DNA of 64,000 nt from Janthinobacterium agaricidamnosum NBRC 102515 = DSM 9628. Its GTDB lineage: Bacteria; Pseudomonadota; Gammaproteobacteria; Burkholderiales; Burkholderiaceae_D. Both the position numbers and the translations under genes were made by a program. The notes under the pieces were generated by a model that was not told the DNA's origin, ran no database searches, and saw only the letters and a program-made list of their open reading frames with translations. Positions 1 through 9,596 of the stretch are shown here, piece after piece. The DNA lies in NCBI RefSeq assembly GCF_000723165.1, contig NZ_HG322949.1, forward strand, positions 2,644,495 to 2,708,494, in the 5' to 3' direction. Numbering within the stretch: position 1 is the first letter of the stretch; each line of letters opens with the position of its first letter.

Positions 1-1
1 C

Positions 2-2992
2 GGCTTCACCGTCTCGAACCTGTCTTTGCCAGACGCCGTGCGCAGCTGGGAAACGGCAGCATCCGTGACGGCGCCGCTGGCTGGCCGCGCCGAGGCTGAT
101 CAATACGGCAAGCCGGACCGCATCGCGTCGGCGCTGCAAATCATGATCGAAGGCCCGCTCGGCGGTGCCGCGTTCTCCAACGAATTCGGCCGTCCGGTAT
201 TGGGCGGCTACTTCCGCAGCTACGAACAAAATGTCGGCCCGAACGGCGTGTTCGGCTACCACAAGCCGATCATGATCGCCGGCGGCATCGGCAATATCTC
301 GGCGCAGCACACCCATAAAAACGATATCCCGGTCGGCAGCCTGCTGATCCAGCTGGGCGGCCCTGGCATGCGCATCGGCATGGGCGGCAGCGCCGCGTCG
401 TCGATGACCACCGGCAGCAACACCGCCGACCTGGACTTCGACTCGGTCCAGCGCGGCAACCCGGAAATGGAGCGCCGCGCCCAGGAAGTCATCAACGCCT
501 GCTGGCAAATGGGGCTTGATAATCCGATCATCTCGATCCACGACGTGGGCGCGGGCGGCTTGTCGAACGCGTTCCCTGAAATCACCAACGACGCCAAGCG
601 CGGCGCGATCTTCGACTTGCGCAAGATCCCGCTGGAAGAAAGCGGCATGGCTCCGAAAGAAATCTGGAGCAACGAGTCGCAGGAACGTTATGTGCTGGCG
701 ATTGCGCCGGACAATCTGCCGCTGTTCAAGGCGCTGTGCGAACGCGAACGCTGCCTGTTCGCCGCCGTCGGCGTGGCCACCGAAGAGCGCCAGCTGAAAC
801 TGATCGATACCGATCTCGGCAACGAGCCGGTCGACATGCCGATGGATGTCTTGCTCGGCAAGCCGCCAAAAATGCAGCGCGACGTGGTGCGCGTGGCCAA
901 CGACTTCCCGCCGATCGACCTGACCGGCCTGGAACTGGCCGACGTGGCGCAGCGCGTCTTGCTGCTGCCGACCGTGGCCGACAAATCGTTCCTGATCACC
1001 ATCGGCGACCGCAGCGTGGGCGGCATGACCGTGCGCGACCAGATGGTCGGCCCATGGCAAGTGCCGGTGGCCGATTGCGCCGTCACCGCGATGAGCTTCG
1101 AAGGTTACCTGGGCGAAGCGATGGCGATGGGCGAACGCACCCCGCTGGCCGTGATCGACGCGCCGGCCTCGGGCCGCATGGCGGTCGGCGAAGCCGTCAC
1201 CAACATCGCCGCCGCCGCGATTGGCGATATCTCCGACATCAAATTGTCGGCCAACTGGATGGCCGCGTGCGGCCAGCCGGGCCAGGACGCGGCGCTGTAC
1301 GACACCGTCAAGGCGGTCGGCATGGAATTGTGCCCGGCGCTGGGCATCAGCATCCCGGTCGGCAAGGATTCGCTGTCGATGCGCACTACCTGGAAAGATG
1401 AAGAACACAGCAAATCGGTGACGTCGCCGGTCTCGCTGATCGTTTCCTCGTTCGCGCCGGTGAGCGACGTGCGCAAATCGCTGACGCCGCAAATCAGGAC
1501 CGATGCCGGCGACACCAGCATCATCCTGATCGACCTGGGCCGCGGCAAGAACCGCCTCGGCGCCTCGGCGCTGGCGCAAGTGACCGGCCAGCTGGGCAAT
1601 GAAACCCCGGACGTCGACAGCGCGGACGATTTGAAGGCATTCTTCGGCGCGATCCAGCAATTGAACGGCGACGGCAAGCTGCTGGCCTACCATGACCGTT
1701 CCGACGGCGGCCTGTACGCGACGCTGGCCGAAATGGCCTTCGCCGGCCATACCGGCCTGTCGATCAACCTCGACATGCTGACCCTCGAAGGCGAGCATGC
1801 GTCCGACTGGGGCGACGCCAAGAACTGGGCCGGCCAGGTGGCCGAACGGCGCAAGGAACTGACCTTGCGCGCCTTGTTCAGCGAAGAGCTGGGCGCCGTG
1901 CTGCAAGTGCGCGCCGAAGAAAAATCGCTGGTGATGGACGTGCTGCGCAGCTTCAACCTGGGCGCATGCAGCCACATCATCGGTAAGCCGAACGAGCGCG
2001 ACGTGATCGAATTCACCCGCGACGCCAAGCTGGTCTACACCCAGCCGCGTGCCGAACTGCACCGGCTGTGGAGCGAAACCAGCTGGCGCATCGCCCGCCT
2101 GCGCGACAATCCCGCCTGCGCCGATGCCGAATACGACCGCTTGCTGGACCAGCACGACCGCGGCATGACGCCGGTGCTGACCTTCGACCCGTCGGACAAC
2201 ATCGCCGCGCCATTCCTGGCCAGCGGCGTGCGCCCGCGCGTGGCGATCTTGCGCGAGCAGGGCGTCAATTCGCACATCGAAACCGCCTACGTGATGCACC
2301 AGGCCGGCTTTGCCGCGGTCGACGTGCACATGAGCGACCTGATCGCCGACCGCGTCAAGCTGGACGACTTCCAGGGCGTGATCGCGGTCGGCGGCTTTTC
2401 GTACGGCGACGTGCTGGGTGCGGGCGAGGGCTGGGCCAAGACCATCTTGTTCAACAGCAGCCTGTCGGATCAGTTCGCGCGCTTCTTCAGCCGTGGCGAC
2501 AGCTTCGGCCTGGGCATCTGCAACGGCTGCCAGATGATGAGCAACCTGAAATCGATCATCCCCGGCGCGCATGCCTGGCCTAAGTTCACGCGCAACAAAT
2601 CGGAGAAATTCGAAGGCCGTTTCGCGATGGTCGAAGTGCTGGATTCGCCGTCGATCTTCTTCCAGGGCATGGCCGGCACCCAGGCCGGCATCGCCATCGC
2701 CCACGGCGAAGGGTATGCCGACTTCTCGCAAACCGGCGACATCAGCCAGGTCACGGCGGCGCTGCGTTTTGTCGACCACCAGGGCCAGGCCACCGAAGCG
2801 TATCCGTACAACCCGAACGGTTCGCCGCAAGGCTTGACCTCGGTGACCACGCCGGACGGCCGCTTCACGGTGCTGATGCCGCATGCGGAGCGGGTATTCC
2901 GCTCGGTACAGCAATCATGGCATCCGCAATCGTGGGGCGAGGACTCGCCGTGGATGCGCATGTTCAGGAATGCCCGCAAGTTTGTCGGGTAA
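2..2992 (+). CDS. purL: Phosphoribosylformylglycinamidine synthase, 3' part
   Basis: This is the large single-chain PurL, which makes FGAM from FGAR, ATP and glutamine in the fourth step of purine synthesis. The frame is open at the window edge, so roughly the first quarter of the usual ~1300-residue enzyme lies upstream; about 996 residues are visible. The visible part begins in the first AIR-synthase-like half and runs through the second. It ends in a class I glutamine amidotransferase domain from about nt 2238. There the nucleophile Cys sits in GICNGCQ (near nt 2519), and the His and Glu in PHAER (near nt 2880) complete the triad. No frameshift is seen. A strong terminator follows, so it probably ends its own transcript. 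Confidence 0.97.
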   Translation, partial: GFTVSNLSLPDAVRSWETAASVTAPLAGRAEADQYGKPDRIASALQIMIEGPLGGAAFSNEFGRPVLGGYFRSYEQNVGPNGVFGYHKPIMIAGGIGNISAQHTHKNDIPVGSLLIQLGGPGMRIGMGGSAASSMTTGSNTADLDFDSVQRGNPEMERRAQEVINACWQMGLDNPIISIHDVGAGGLSNAFPEITNDAKRGAIFDLRKIPLEESGMAPKEIWSNESQERYVLAIAPDNLPLFKALCERERCLFAAVGVATEERQLKLIDTDLGNEPVDMPMDVLLGKPPKMQRDVVRVANDFPPIDLTGLELADVAQRVLLLPTVADKSFLITIGDRSVGGMTVRDQMVGPWQVPVADCAVTAMSFEGYLGEAMAMGERTPLAVIDAPASGRMAVGEAVTNIAAAAIGDISDIKLSANWMAACGQPGQDAALYDTVKAVGMELCPALGISIPVGKDSLSMRTTWKDEEHSKSVTSPVSLIVSSFAPVSDVRKSLTPQIRTDAGDTSIILIDLGRGKNRLGASALAQVTGQLGNETPDVDSADDLKAFFGAIQQLNGDGKLLAYHDRSDGGLYATLAEMAFAGHTGLSINLDMLTLEGEHASDWGDAKNWAGQVAERRKELTLRALFSEELGAVLQVRAEEKSLVMDVLRSFNLGACSHIIGKPNERDVIEFTRDAKLVYTQPRAELHRLWSETSWRIARLRDNPACADAEYDRLLDQHDRGMTPVLTFDPSDNIAAPFLASGVRPRVAILREQGVNSHIETAYVMHQAGFAAVDVHMSDLIADRVKLDDFQGVIAVGGFSYGDVLGAGEGWAKTILFNSSLSDQFARFFSRGDSFGLGICNGCQMMSNLKSIIPGAHAWPKFTRNKSEKFEGRFAMVEVLDSPSIFFQGMAGTQAGIAIAHGEGYADFSQTGDISQVTAALRFVDHQGQATEAYPYNPNGSPQGLTSVTTPDGRFTVLMPHAERVFRSVQQSWHPQSWGEDSPWMRMFRNARKFVG

Positions 2993-3039
2993 GTGTCGAA
3001 TAGGTATGGAATAAGCGTGAAATAAGCATCGAATAACAG

Positions 3040-3060
3040 CCAGGGGCGTTGCGCCCCTGG
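3040..3060 (+). terminator. GC-rich hairpin after purL
   Basis: A perfect 9-bp stem (CCAGGGGCG / CGCCCCTGG) with a 3-base loop lies 48 nt after the purL stop. It has no T-tract of its own, and it sits just before a canonical terminator, so it is probably an accessory 3'-end structure. Confidence 0.5.
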
Positions 3061-3076
3061 GCTGGATATTCAGTCC

Positions 3077-3111
3077 AAAAACCGCTGTCGCGATGACAGC
3101 GGTTTTTTTTT
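3077..3111 (+). terminator. Rho-independent terminator of purL
   Basis: The 9-bp stem ACCGCTGTC / GACAGCGGT is extended by A-T pairs and followed by nine T residues. This is the textbook intrinsic terminator layout and should end purL transcription. Confidence 0.9.
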
Positions 3112-3199
3112 CGCCCGCTGGCCATGGCGGAGCATGGCCAGCGCCAAACGGGCGTGCAACAGCCCGCAATCGGGCAGCGATGCATCCGCTGCTCCGGCC

Positions 3200-3422
3200 T
3201 TGAAAAGTGACTATCCAATCAATAGTATCCGCTCAAATAATTATTGTATAGATGTAATAATTCATAAAAACAACATTTTCGGGAAAATTTTTAAATTACG
3301 ATTAACCGTTACTTTTCATTACATCCGTATGACAAAATCATTGGGCCTGATTAAAAAACATCGGGTTTCAATCATAAAAATTGATATTTTTATAAAAATA
3401 TCTATAAATCCGGGAGTGTGTT
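3200..3422 (+). promoter_or_regulatory. AT-rich leader upstream of the TonB receptor
   Basis: About 220 bp of strongly AT-rich sequence (runs such as AATAATTATT and ATAAAAATATC) sits between purL and the receptor gene, in sharp contrast to the GC-rich flanks. It must hold the receptor promoter. I could not assign a convincing Fur box or a single -35/-10 pair. The GGAG at about 3412-3415 is the likely ribosome-binding site for the TTG start at 3423. Confidence 0.4.
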
Positions 3423-6248
3423 TTGAGTAAACAACTAATACTGAAGAAAAGTGTCATCGCTGTTGCGCTGACCTTGGTGTCCTCGCAGTTTTTTCCGGCA
3501 TATGCACAATCATCGGCTCAGGCAGAAAATAAAGGCGGCGTAGAAAAAGTCGTCGTCACGGGTTCCAACATCAAGCGCGGCGCGGATCAGGAAACGTCGT
3601 CGCCGGTGCAAGTGATCTCGCGCGAGGAAATCACGGCGATCGGCGCCAGCACCGTCAAGGATATCCTCGATACGCTGACGGCGAATACCGGCGCCTTGAC
3701 CGACCTCGGCGGCGGCAATTCCTTCGCCAGTGGCGCTTCCGGCGTTTCGCTGCGCAACCTCGGCAAGGGTTCCACGCTGACCTTGCTCAATGGCCGGCGT
3801 ATTTCCAACTACGGTTTTGCCGACGGCGGGCAAGAAACCTTCGTCAATATCGATACCTTGCCGACCGAAATCATCGACCGGATTGAAGTGCTGCTCGATG
3901 GCGCCTCGGCGATCTATGGCTCGGACGCCGTCGCGGGCGTGATCAACGTGATCACCAAGCGCGAGTTCCAGGGCGTTACGCTGAAGGGCGGCGCGCGCCA
4001 GTCGCTGGTGAACAGCGTGATGAACAAGGATCAAACCGCATCGATCACCGCCGGCATCGGCGACTTGCGCACCGATGGTTATAACGTTTTCGGTAACCTG
4101 GAGGCATTCCACCGCTCGCCTTATTCAGACCGCGCGATCGAAAAATCGGTGCCGAGCTGGTATACCGACTACGTCAACCCGAGCTTTGGCGTGAAGTCCA
4201 GCTATTCTTACCCAGGCAACTATGTCGGCCGCTATCCGGCCAACTATGCCGATCCGGCCTTGGCCGGCAAATCGTTCAACACGCCTGCGCCTGGTTGCGC
4301 TCCAGAAAATATCACCGGCGGTCTGTGCCGTTTCGACCAGTACGACCGCCTGGGCGCCCACGCCGAAGCCAAGCGCTACAACTTCTTTGGCGGCGGACGC
4401 TTGAATTTGTCGAATGGCATGCAGGCGTTTTCGGAAGTTACCTATTCCGACACCACCACCAGCTACTACAACGCGCCGCCGATCATGCAATACACCGGTT
4501 CGGCCAGCACCTGGTACAGCGTCAAGGACCAGGCGCTGAAAAGCTTTACCGAGCCGCGTTTGCCGGTGGGCCATCCCAATAATCCATACAGTTTCCCGGT
4601 CGAATTGCGCTATCGCTACGCCGACGATCCGAACATGTTCAAAAGCGTGGCCCATGCCAAACAATACCGTGTGATGGTCGGCCTGGAAGGCTCGGACTAT
4701 GGCTGGGATTGGAACACCGCCGTCGGCGCGATGGCGTCGACCGCCGACAACCAGATCCGCGGCCCGAAACACGCGGCCAATTACCTGGCGGCAGTGTTGA
4801 GCGGCGAATATAAATTCGGCGGCCAGAACAGCGCTGAATTGTTGAACCGCATGTTCCCGACAGTGGTGTTCGGCGGCGAAACGAAGCAAGTGTTCATCGA
4901 TGCGCGCGCCACGCGTGAATTGATGGCCTTGCCTGGCGGTCCGCTGAGCCTGGCAATCGGCGGCGATTTCCGCACCGACAAGTTCAATGCCTATGTCAGC
5001 GACAATATCGCCAACGCCGAAATCGTCGGTTACGGTGCGATCAATGTCGAAGGCTCGCGCCATATGAGCGCCGCCTACGCCGAATTGAATGCGCCGCTGA
5101 CCAAGGCGCTGGAAGTGAACGGCGCGGTGCGCGTCGACAAGGTAGGCCAGACGGAAACCTCGATCGTGCCCAAGGTGGGCATGCGTTTCGAAGTGACCAG
5201 GGGCTTGATCTTGCGCGGCACGGTAGCCCAGGGTTTCCGCGCGCCGAATGCCGCCGAGACCGGCAAAGTGGCCTTGTCCGCGTTCCAGAACAGCATCCAG
5301 GATCCGAAGCGCTGCGCCACCGCGCAGGCCATGTATGCGGTACTGAACGCCAGCAGCAATCCACTCGACAAGGCCGACGCCTTGCGCGTGCGCGACAGCC
5401 TCGGTTGCGCCACCAGTTTTGCGGTATCGACCGACGGCAATGCCGGCCTGGCGCCTGAAAAGTCGAAGAGCTACAACTTCGGCGTGGTGCTGGAACCGAC
5501 CCGCGACCTGACCCTGACGCTGGATTACTACCGCATCGAACGCCGCAATGAAATCGGCACCAAGAGCGTCGACCAGGTGCTGAGCAGCGAAGATGGCGTG
5601 CCAGGCAGCGTGCAGCGCGCGCCCGTCTCGGCCGACGACCAGGCCGTTGCCGCGCGCGTCAAGGAATTGTCCGGCAAGGATTTGCAATTCTCGGTGGGCC
5701 GCGTCAGCGCCTTGTCGCAGCGTTATGAAAACCTGAACAAGACCCGCGTCTCGGGCCTGGACATGGAATTGACGCACCGCTGGAACCTGGGCAGCGCGGG
5801 CCGGCTGTCGTCGTCGATCCGCGCCAATTACCAGCTGGACTATCGCAGCTGGGATACGGTGACCAACGACTACACGGAAAACCTGGTCGGCACCTATGAA
5901 AACTATCGCTACAACATCCGCGCCACCAGCAACTGGAAAAAAGGCGCGTGGAACGTGGGCGGCGCGTTGACCTACTTGCCAGGCACCAAGCTGATCACCG
6001 ACAAGTATGACCAGCGTTATACGGCGCAAGGTTGTGAGGACCGCAATTTCCCGGCCGATTATTGCAAACTCGATAAGGACTATGTGGTGGATGCGAACTT
6101 GAGCTATGCCGGCTTCAAGAACTCGACCATTTTGTTCTATATCAATAACGTGTTCAACCGCGCAGCCGTGGTCGACCTGCGCGCCAGTACTTCGATTCCT
6201 CCGGTACGCGGCCGTACCGCTCGTGTTGCTTACGAGTACAAGTTTTAA
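3423..6248 (+). CDS. TonB-dependent outer-membrane receptor
   Basis: A 941-residue TonB-dependent receptor that imports a large or scarce substrate across the outer membrane using TonB-ExbBD energy; the substrate is not evident. The TTG start has GGAG about 8 nt upstream and gives a clean signal peptide (hydrophobic core, cleavage near AYA-Q at residue 29). The TonB-box-like stretch VEKVVVTGSNIKR follows, then a plug domain (about 45-180, with LLNGRR and YGSDAVAGVINVITK motifs). The rest is a long beta-barrel ending in Phe (YEYKF), the usual signal for outer-membrane assembly. The gene stands alone between two terminators. The family resembles the receptors abundant in Xanthomonas and Oxalobacteraceae, often linked to glycan or peptide uptake, but no neighbouring gene supports a specific ligand. 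Confidence 0.93.
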   Translation: MSKQLILKKSVIAVALTLVSSQFFPAYAQSSAQAENKGGVEKVVVTGSNIKRGADQETSSPVQVISREEITAIGASTVKDILDTLTANTGALTDLGGGNSFASGASGVSLRNLGKGSTLTLLNGRRISNYGFADGGQETFVNIDTLPTEIIDRIEVLLDGASAIYGSDAVAGVINVITKREFQGVTLKGGARQSLVNSVMNKDQTASITAGIGDLRTDGYNVFGNLEAFHRSPYSDRAIEKSVPSWYTDYVNPSFGVKSSYSYPGNYVGRYPANYADPALAGKSFNTPAPGCAPENITGGLCRFDQYDRLGAHAEAKRYNFFGGGRLNLSNGMQAFSEVTYSDTTTSYYNAPPIMQYTGSASTWYSVKDQALKSFTEPRLPVGHPNNPYSFPVELRYRYADDPNMFKSVAHAKQYRVMVGLEGSDYGWDWNTAVGAMASTADNQIRGPKHAANYLAAVLSGEYKFGGQNSAELLNRMFPTVVFGGETKQVFIDARATRELMALPGGPLSLAIGGDFRTDKFNAYVSDNIANAEIVGYGAINVEGSRHMSAAYAELNAPLTKALEVNGAVRVDKVGQTETSIVPKVGMRFEVTRGLILRGTVAQGFRAPNAAETGKVALSAFQNSIQDPKRCATAQAMYAVLNASSNPLDKADALRVRDSLGCATSFAVSTDGNAGLAPEKSKSYNFGVVLEPTRDLTLTLDYYRIERRNEIGTKSVDQVLSSEDGVPGSVQRAPVSADDQAVAARVKELSGKDLQFSVGRVSALSQRYENLNKTRVSGLDMELTHRWNLGSAGRLSSSIRANYQLDYRSWDTVTNDYTENLVGTYENYRYNIRATSNWKKGAWNVGGALTYLPGTKLITDKYDQRYTAQGCEDRNFPADYCKLDKDYVVDANLSYAGFKNSTILFYINNVFNRAAVVDLRASTSIPPVRGRTARVAYEYKF

Positions 6249-6300
6249 TCTCGGCCTGAGCCAGGCCGGGCTGTTCGCATAAAGTCCGGCTGGCCTGATG

Positions 6301-6332
6301 AAAATCCCCGTTCCAGGACGGGGATTTTTTTT
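6301..6332. terminator. Bidirectional terminator after the TonB receptor
   Basis: The stem AAAATCCCCG / CGGGGATTTT with an 8-base loop has an A-run on one side and a T-run on the other. It can terminate the receptor gene on the plus strand and the small gene at 6362-6565 on the minus strand. Confidence 0.85.
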
Positions 6333-6361
6333 GGAGGAGGGTTAAATTTCCTGAAAAATCG

Positions 6362-6565
6362 TCATGCCTTGCGCAGCCGGTAGTAGGCGATCGAGGTGGC
6401 CACGGCCAGATAAATAGTCAACACGGCCAGCGCGCTGATGACATCAGTGAAGTCGAGCCGCTTGGCGCGCAGCCAATGGGCCATCATGATGACGACGGCG
6501 GCGCACAGTGCGTTCCAGCCATGTTTGCGCAACGTATTAAAGAATGCCAGTCGAAGGTTTGTCAT
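6362..6565 (-). CDS. Small two-helix membrane protein, unknown
   Basis: A 67-residue hypothetical protein. It has a basic N-terminus and two hydrophobic stretches (about residues 18-32 and 42-60), then a basic tail (YYRLRKA), consistent with a small inner-membrane hairpin. The ATG at 6565 lacks a strong Shine-Dalgarno sequence. The gene ends 30 nt before a bidirectional terminator, which gives some support that it is real. I do not recognise a family. The 289 bp between its start and the RidA gene at 6855 hold no other gene that I can support. Confidence 0.45.
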   Translation of the reverse strand: MTNLRLAFFNTLRKHGWNALCAAVVIMMAHWLRAKRLDFTDVISALAVLTIYLAVATSIAYYRLRKA

Positions 6566-6854
6566 TTTTTATGTGATCAACGTTGTGTGCCTGGACCCGC
6601 GAGTGATACTGCGCGGCTTATGCTGCGTCGTCGTCAGACCGACTTGCTGTCGATATTGCCACTGGAAAGTTGATTGAGCAATAGCAAAGCCAACTTGGCC
6701 ACGGTTTACATGATGGATTGTTGTATTGCAGCCTCTACCGTGTTGCCGCCGCTATTTGTAAATTTTTGTTGATCATTCAGATTGAGCGGCGCGGCCTGAT
6801 ATAGTCTGGCAATTGTTTTTCGTGTGCAACACTAACCTGGAAGGTAGGCATTTT

Positions 6855-7301
6855 ATGAAGAAAAGTTTTGTGGCTTTACTCGGCTCCAGCCTGTTGATGG
6901 CGCTTGCATTGCAGGCGCAAGCGGCGGATGCGGTGCAGCGCATCAGTCCATCGCCGGCCTTTCCTTATTCCAAGGCCGTGAAAGCGGGCGATACCGTGTA
7001 CGTGTCCGGCCAGCTGGGTACCGACGCCGACGGCAAGCTGGTGCCGGGCTTCGAGGCGCAAGCCCATCAGGTGATGCGCAACGTCGGCGCGGTCTTGAAG
7101 GAAGCAGGGCTAGGGATGGACGATGTGGCCAAGTGCACCGTATTCATCAATGACATGAGTAATTTCCCGGCCTTCAATGACGTCTATAAAACCTATTTCA
7201 AGGCGGGAAAATATCCGGCGCGCAGCGCGATGGGCGTGAATGGCCTGGCGCTGAAGGCCGATCTGGAAGTAGAGTGCATCGCTTACCAGCCGGCACATTA
7301 A
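6855..7301 (+). CDS. Exported RidA/YjgF/UK114-family protein
   Basis: A 148-residue Rid-family protein. Cytosolic RidA hydrolyses reactive enamine/imine intermediates. This member instead has an N-terminal signal peptide (MKKSFVALL, then a hydrophobic core ending ALQAQA, cut near residue 23), so it should act in the periplasm. The Rid core is intact: the active-site Arg in PARSAMGV and the Glu in ADLEVECIA are both present. The ATG at 6855 is preferred over an upstream in-frame ATG at 6813 because GGAAGG lies just upstream and only this start gives a proper signal peptide. The gene stands alone. A hairpin with an 11-bp stem (GGCTGAAGGCC, 7309-7347) lies just after the stop and may mark the 3' end. 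Confidence 0.88.
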   Translation: MKKSFVALLGSSLLMALALQAQAADAVQRISPSPAFPYSKAVKAGDTVYVSGQLGTDADGKLVPGFEAQAHQVMRNVGAVLKEAGLGMDDVAKCTVFINDMSNFPAFNDVYKTYFKAGKYPARSAMGVNGLALKADLEVECIAYQPAH

Positions 7302-7474
7302 ACGACGCGGCTGAAGGCCGGCAGCCTGTGATTGCGGGCCTTCAGCCAATCCGGACTTGCCGCGCAGGTTTGCAAGCAGCCGGTCCGGCGACGTTTTATT
7401 CAGCCGGGGAACATGGGTATACCGATTACCTGGCAATCGCCGGGTGATCTTATTCCGGCTTGAATGGCCGGCCA

Positions 7475-7503
7475 ATAAAAAAGCGCCCCGCGGGGCGCTT
7501 TGT
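7475..7503 (-). terminator. Terminator of the parvulin gene pair
   Basis: A perfect 20-bp palindrome (10-bp arms AAGCGCCCCG) is flanked on the minus strand by a run of six T. It lies about 20 nt beyond the stop of the minus-strand foldase gene and ends the ppiC block. Confidence 0.85.
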
Positions 7504-7523
7504 GGCATCGCAGTAAAAACCGG

Positions 7524-8300
7524 TTACTGGATTTTTGCTTTTTTGATCAAGTCTTCGCGCAGGGTGCGAACGCGGCCTTGTTGCAGCGATTCGGCGATCT
7601 GGCCTTTGACTTGTTCGAATGCCGGCAGCTTGGTTGGACGGGTTTCTTCCAGCTTGATCACGTGGAAACCGTATTCACTCTTGACCGGGGTTTCGGTGAT
7701 CTGGCCTGGTTTCAACGCGGTCAGCGCATCGGCGAACGGTTTGACGTAGGAAGCAGGGCTGGCCCAGTCCAGGTCGCCGCCATTGGCTGCGGAACCGTCT
7801 TTCGATACTTTCGCCAGTTCTTCAAACTTGGCGCCGCCTTTCAGCTTGGCGATGATGTCTTTCGCTTCCGCTTCGGTGCCGACCAGGATGTGGCGGGCAT
7901 GGTATTCCTTGTCGCCGGCTTGCGCCTTGAACTTGTCGTATTCAGCCTTGATTTCGGCATCCTTGACGGGATTTTTCTTGACGTAGTCGGCCAGCATTGC
8001 ATTGATGATGATGCTTTGACGGGCGTTCTCGACTTGCGCCTTGACTTCAGGACGGGTGCCGTAGCCTTGTTTGTCGGCTTCCTGTATCAACACTTCGCGG
8101 CCGATCAGGTCTTTCTTGATCGCATCGCGCAATTGTGGCGAATCCGCTTGTTTGCCTTGTGCAACCACTTGCTTGACGACCTGGTCCAGGCGCGAGCTTG
8201 GAATGGCTTTGCCATTGACGGTGGCGACGTTTTGGGCGTAAGCCGGAATGGCGGCGACCGCGACCAAGGCTAACAACAGGCTGGCTGGCTTCAGATTCAT
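7524..8300 (-). CDS. Periplasmic parvulin-type peptidyl-prolyl isomerase (copy 2)
   Basis: A 258-residue SurA/PpiC-like foldase. It has a signal peptide (MNLKPASLLLALVAVAAIP, cut after AYA near residue 23), an N-terminal helical chaperone region and one rotamase domain (about 130-235). The parvulin motifs ARHILV, GGAKFEELAK, GGDLDW and GFHVIKLEE are all present. The start at 8300 is chosen because AGGA lies 8 nt upstream; an ATG at 8309 overlaps that ribosome-binding site. It is a tandem paralogue of the gene at 8419-9198, with near-identical blocks throughout the two proteins. The two genes probably share a transcript, with a hairpin in the 118-bp spacer. Confidence 0.93.
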   Translation of the reverse strand: MNLKPASLLLALVAVAAIPAYAQNVATVNGKAIPSSRLDQVVKQVVAQGKQADSPQLRDAIKKDLIGREVLIQEADKQGYGTRPEVKAQVENARQSIIINAMLADYVKKNPVKDAEIKAEYDKFKAQAGDKEYHARHILVGTEAEAKDIIAKLKGGAKFEELAKVSKDGSAANGGDLDWASPASYVKPFADALTALKPGQITETPVKSEYGFHVIKLEETRPTKLPAFEQVKGQIAESLQQGRVRTLREDLIKKAKIQ

Positions 8301-8381
8301 GTATAACATCCTATTAAAGTAATAATCGACACGCTTGCGTTGAAAGACGCAATACGCTGGTTCTAATCACGCAATACGCGA

Positions 8382-8404
8382 CCGGCGCCCACAAGGGGCG
8401 CCGG
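8382..8404. repeat. Intercistronic hairpin between the two parvulin genes
   Basis: A 9-bp GC-only stem (CCGGCGCCC / GGGCGCCGG) with a 5-base loop follows the stop of the upstream parvulin gene. It has no T-tract, so it may be a weak terminator or an mRNA-stability element setting the ratio of the two paralogues. Confidence 0.5.
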
Positions 8405-8418
8405 CCGGTATGACATGA

Positions 8419-9198
8419 TTACTGGATTTTGGCCTTTTTGACCATTTCTTCTTGGTACGCTTGCAATTTCTTTTGTTGCAGCGCTTCGGCGATCTGTGGC
8501 TTGACTTCTTCCAGCGACGGCAGTTTGGCCGGGCGGGTGTCATCCAGTTTGATCACGTGGAAACCGTTCGGGGTTTGTACCGGGGTTTCGGTGATCTGGC
8601 CGTTTTTCAGACCGACGAAGGCATCCGAGAAAACTTTAGGGAAGGACGAAGGCGATGCCCAGTCCAGGTCGCCGCCGTTTTCAGCCGAACCGGTGTCTTT
8701 CGACGCTTTGGCCAGGTCTTCGAACTTGGCGCCGCCTTTCAGCTTGGCGATCACGTCTTTTGCTTCCGCTTCGGTGGCGAGCAGGATATGGCGCACATGG
8801 TATTCCTTGTCGCCGGCCTGGGCCTTGAATTTGTCGTACTCAGCCTTGATGTCCGCGTCGCTGACCGGGTTCTTTTTCAGGTAGTCGCCGACCAGTGCAT
8901 TGACGACGATGGCTTGACGCGCATTGTCGATTTGCTGCTTGACCGCTGGATCCTTGCCGAAACCTTGTTTTTCAGCTTCTTGCATCAGCACTTCACGACC
9001 GATCAAGTCTTTCTTGATCAATTCGCGCAGTTGCGGCGAATCAGGTTGCTGACCTTGTGCCACGACTTGCTTGACGACTGCGTCAACGCGGGACGACGGG
9101 ATAGGCTTGCCATTGACAACGGCAACGTTTTGCGCGAGAACAGGTACCGCAACAACGGCGAGAAGTGCGATCAGCAAGCGGGCTGGCTTAAAAGTCAT
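8419..9198 (-). CDS. Periplasmic parvulin-type peptidyl-prolyl isomerase (copy 1)
   Basis: A 259-residue PpiC/SurA-like foldase for proline isomerisation of exported proteins. The signal peptide is MTFKPARLLIALLAVVAVPVLA. An N-terminal helical region carries the block KKDLIGREVLMQEAEKQG, and the rotamase domain (about 132-237) has VRHILLATEAEAKDVIAKL, GGDLDW and GFHVIKLDD. The ATG has AGGA about 8 nt upstream. It is first of a tandem pair, and the downstream copy keeps the same domain order and most residues. Genes of this type usually sit next to bolA and yciB in Burkholderiales, as here, so this copy is probably the ancestral one. Confidence 0.93.
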   Translation of the reverse strand: MTFKPARLLIALLAVVAVPVLAQNVAVVNGKPIPSSRVDAVVKQVVAQGQQPDSPQLRELIKKDLIGREVLMQEAEKQGFGKDPAVKQQIDNARQAIVVNALVGDYLKKNPVSDADIKAEYDKFKAQAGDKEYHVRHILLATEAEAKDVIAKLKGGAKFEDLAKASKDTGSAENGGDLDWASPSSFPKVFSDAFVGLKNGQITETPVQTPNGFHVIKLDDTRPAKLPSLEEVKPQIAEALQQKKLQAYQEEMVKKAKIQ

Positions 9199-9326
9199 TA
9201 TTAAATCCTGTTAGGGAAAGTTCGTAAAAAACGCGTTGATGAAATTAAATTGCAATTACTGCTGTTTGTTCACTTTTGTTTAATTGGGTATGGCGATTTT
9301 CATACTGCGTTAATCGCTGTCCATTA

Positions 9327-9596
9327 TCATACTTCGGACGGCGCCAAAGCCACAATAGCCAATGCATGAATCTCATTATGCATCATATCGTGCACGGAAT
9401 CATACACGAGTCGATGGCGCGTGACGAGTCTGAGCCCTTCAAATTGACTAGAAACAATCCGTAAATTGTAATGGCCGCCGCCGGAAGCCGCGCCGGCATG
9501 TCCGGCGTGGCGTGCCGAGTCGTCTTCGAGCACACATTCGACCGGGGACAGGGCGCTTTCCAGCCGGCTTTTAATACGTTCGATGCGTTCGCTCAT
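9327..9596 (-). CDS. bolA: BolA family transcriptional regulator / Fe-S partner
   Basis: An 89-residue BolA-like protein of the class that pairs with monothiol glutaredoxins in iron-sulfur handling and affects cell shape and stress responses. The family core RHRLVYDSV is present, with conserved His residues and a helix-strand pattern after HYNLRIVSSQF. A Gly/Ala/His loop (about 30-42) is slightly longer than in E. coli BolA. The start is fixed by a perfect AAGGAGG just upstream. The ATG overlaps the yciB stop by 4 nt (ATGA), so translation is likely coupled to yciB. Confidence 0.93.
   Translation of the reverse strand: MSERIERIKSRLESALSPVECVLEDDSARHAGHAGAASGGGHYNLRIVSSQFEGLRLVTRHRLVYDSVHDMMHNEIHALAIVALAPSEV

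Noticed and set aside
3200..3422. A possible Fur box upstream of the TonB receptor
   Set aside because: AT-rich palindromic bits exist, but none approaches the 19-bp Fur consensus, and the receptor's substrate class is not established as iron.
3134..3430. A 98-codon frame in the AT-rich region before the TonB receptor
   Set aside because: It overlaps the receptor start, has no ribosome-binding site and switches composition midway, from GC-rich terminator-proximal DNA to AT-rich leader.
5480..5500. Other GGAACC occurrences in coding DNA (for example in the TonB receptor gene)
   Set aside because: They lie inside genes and I saw no AACTTA or CCAC element at the right spacing near a start codon, so they are background.
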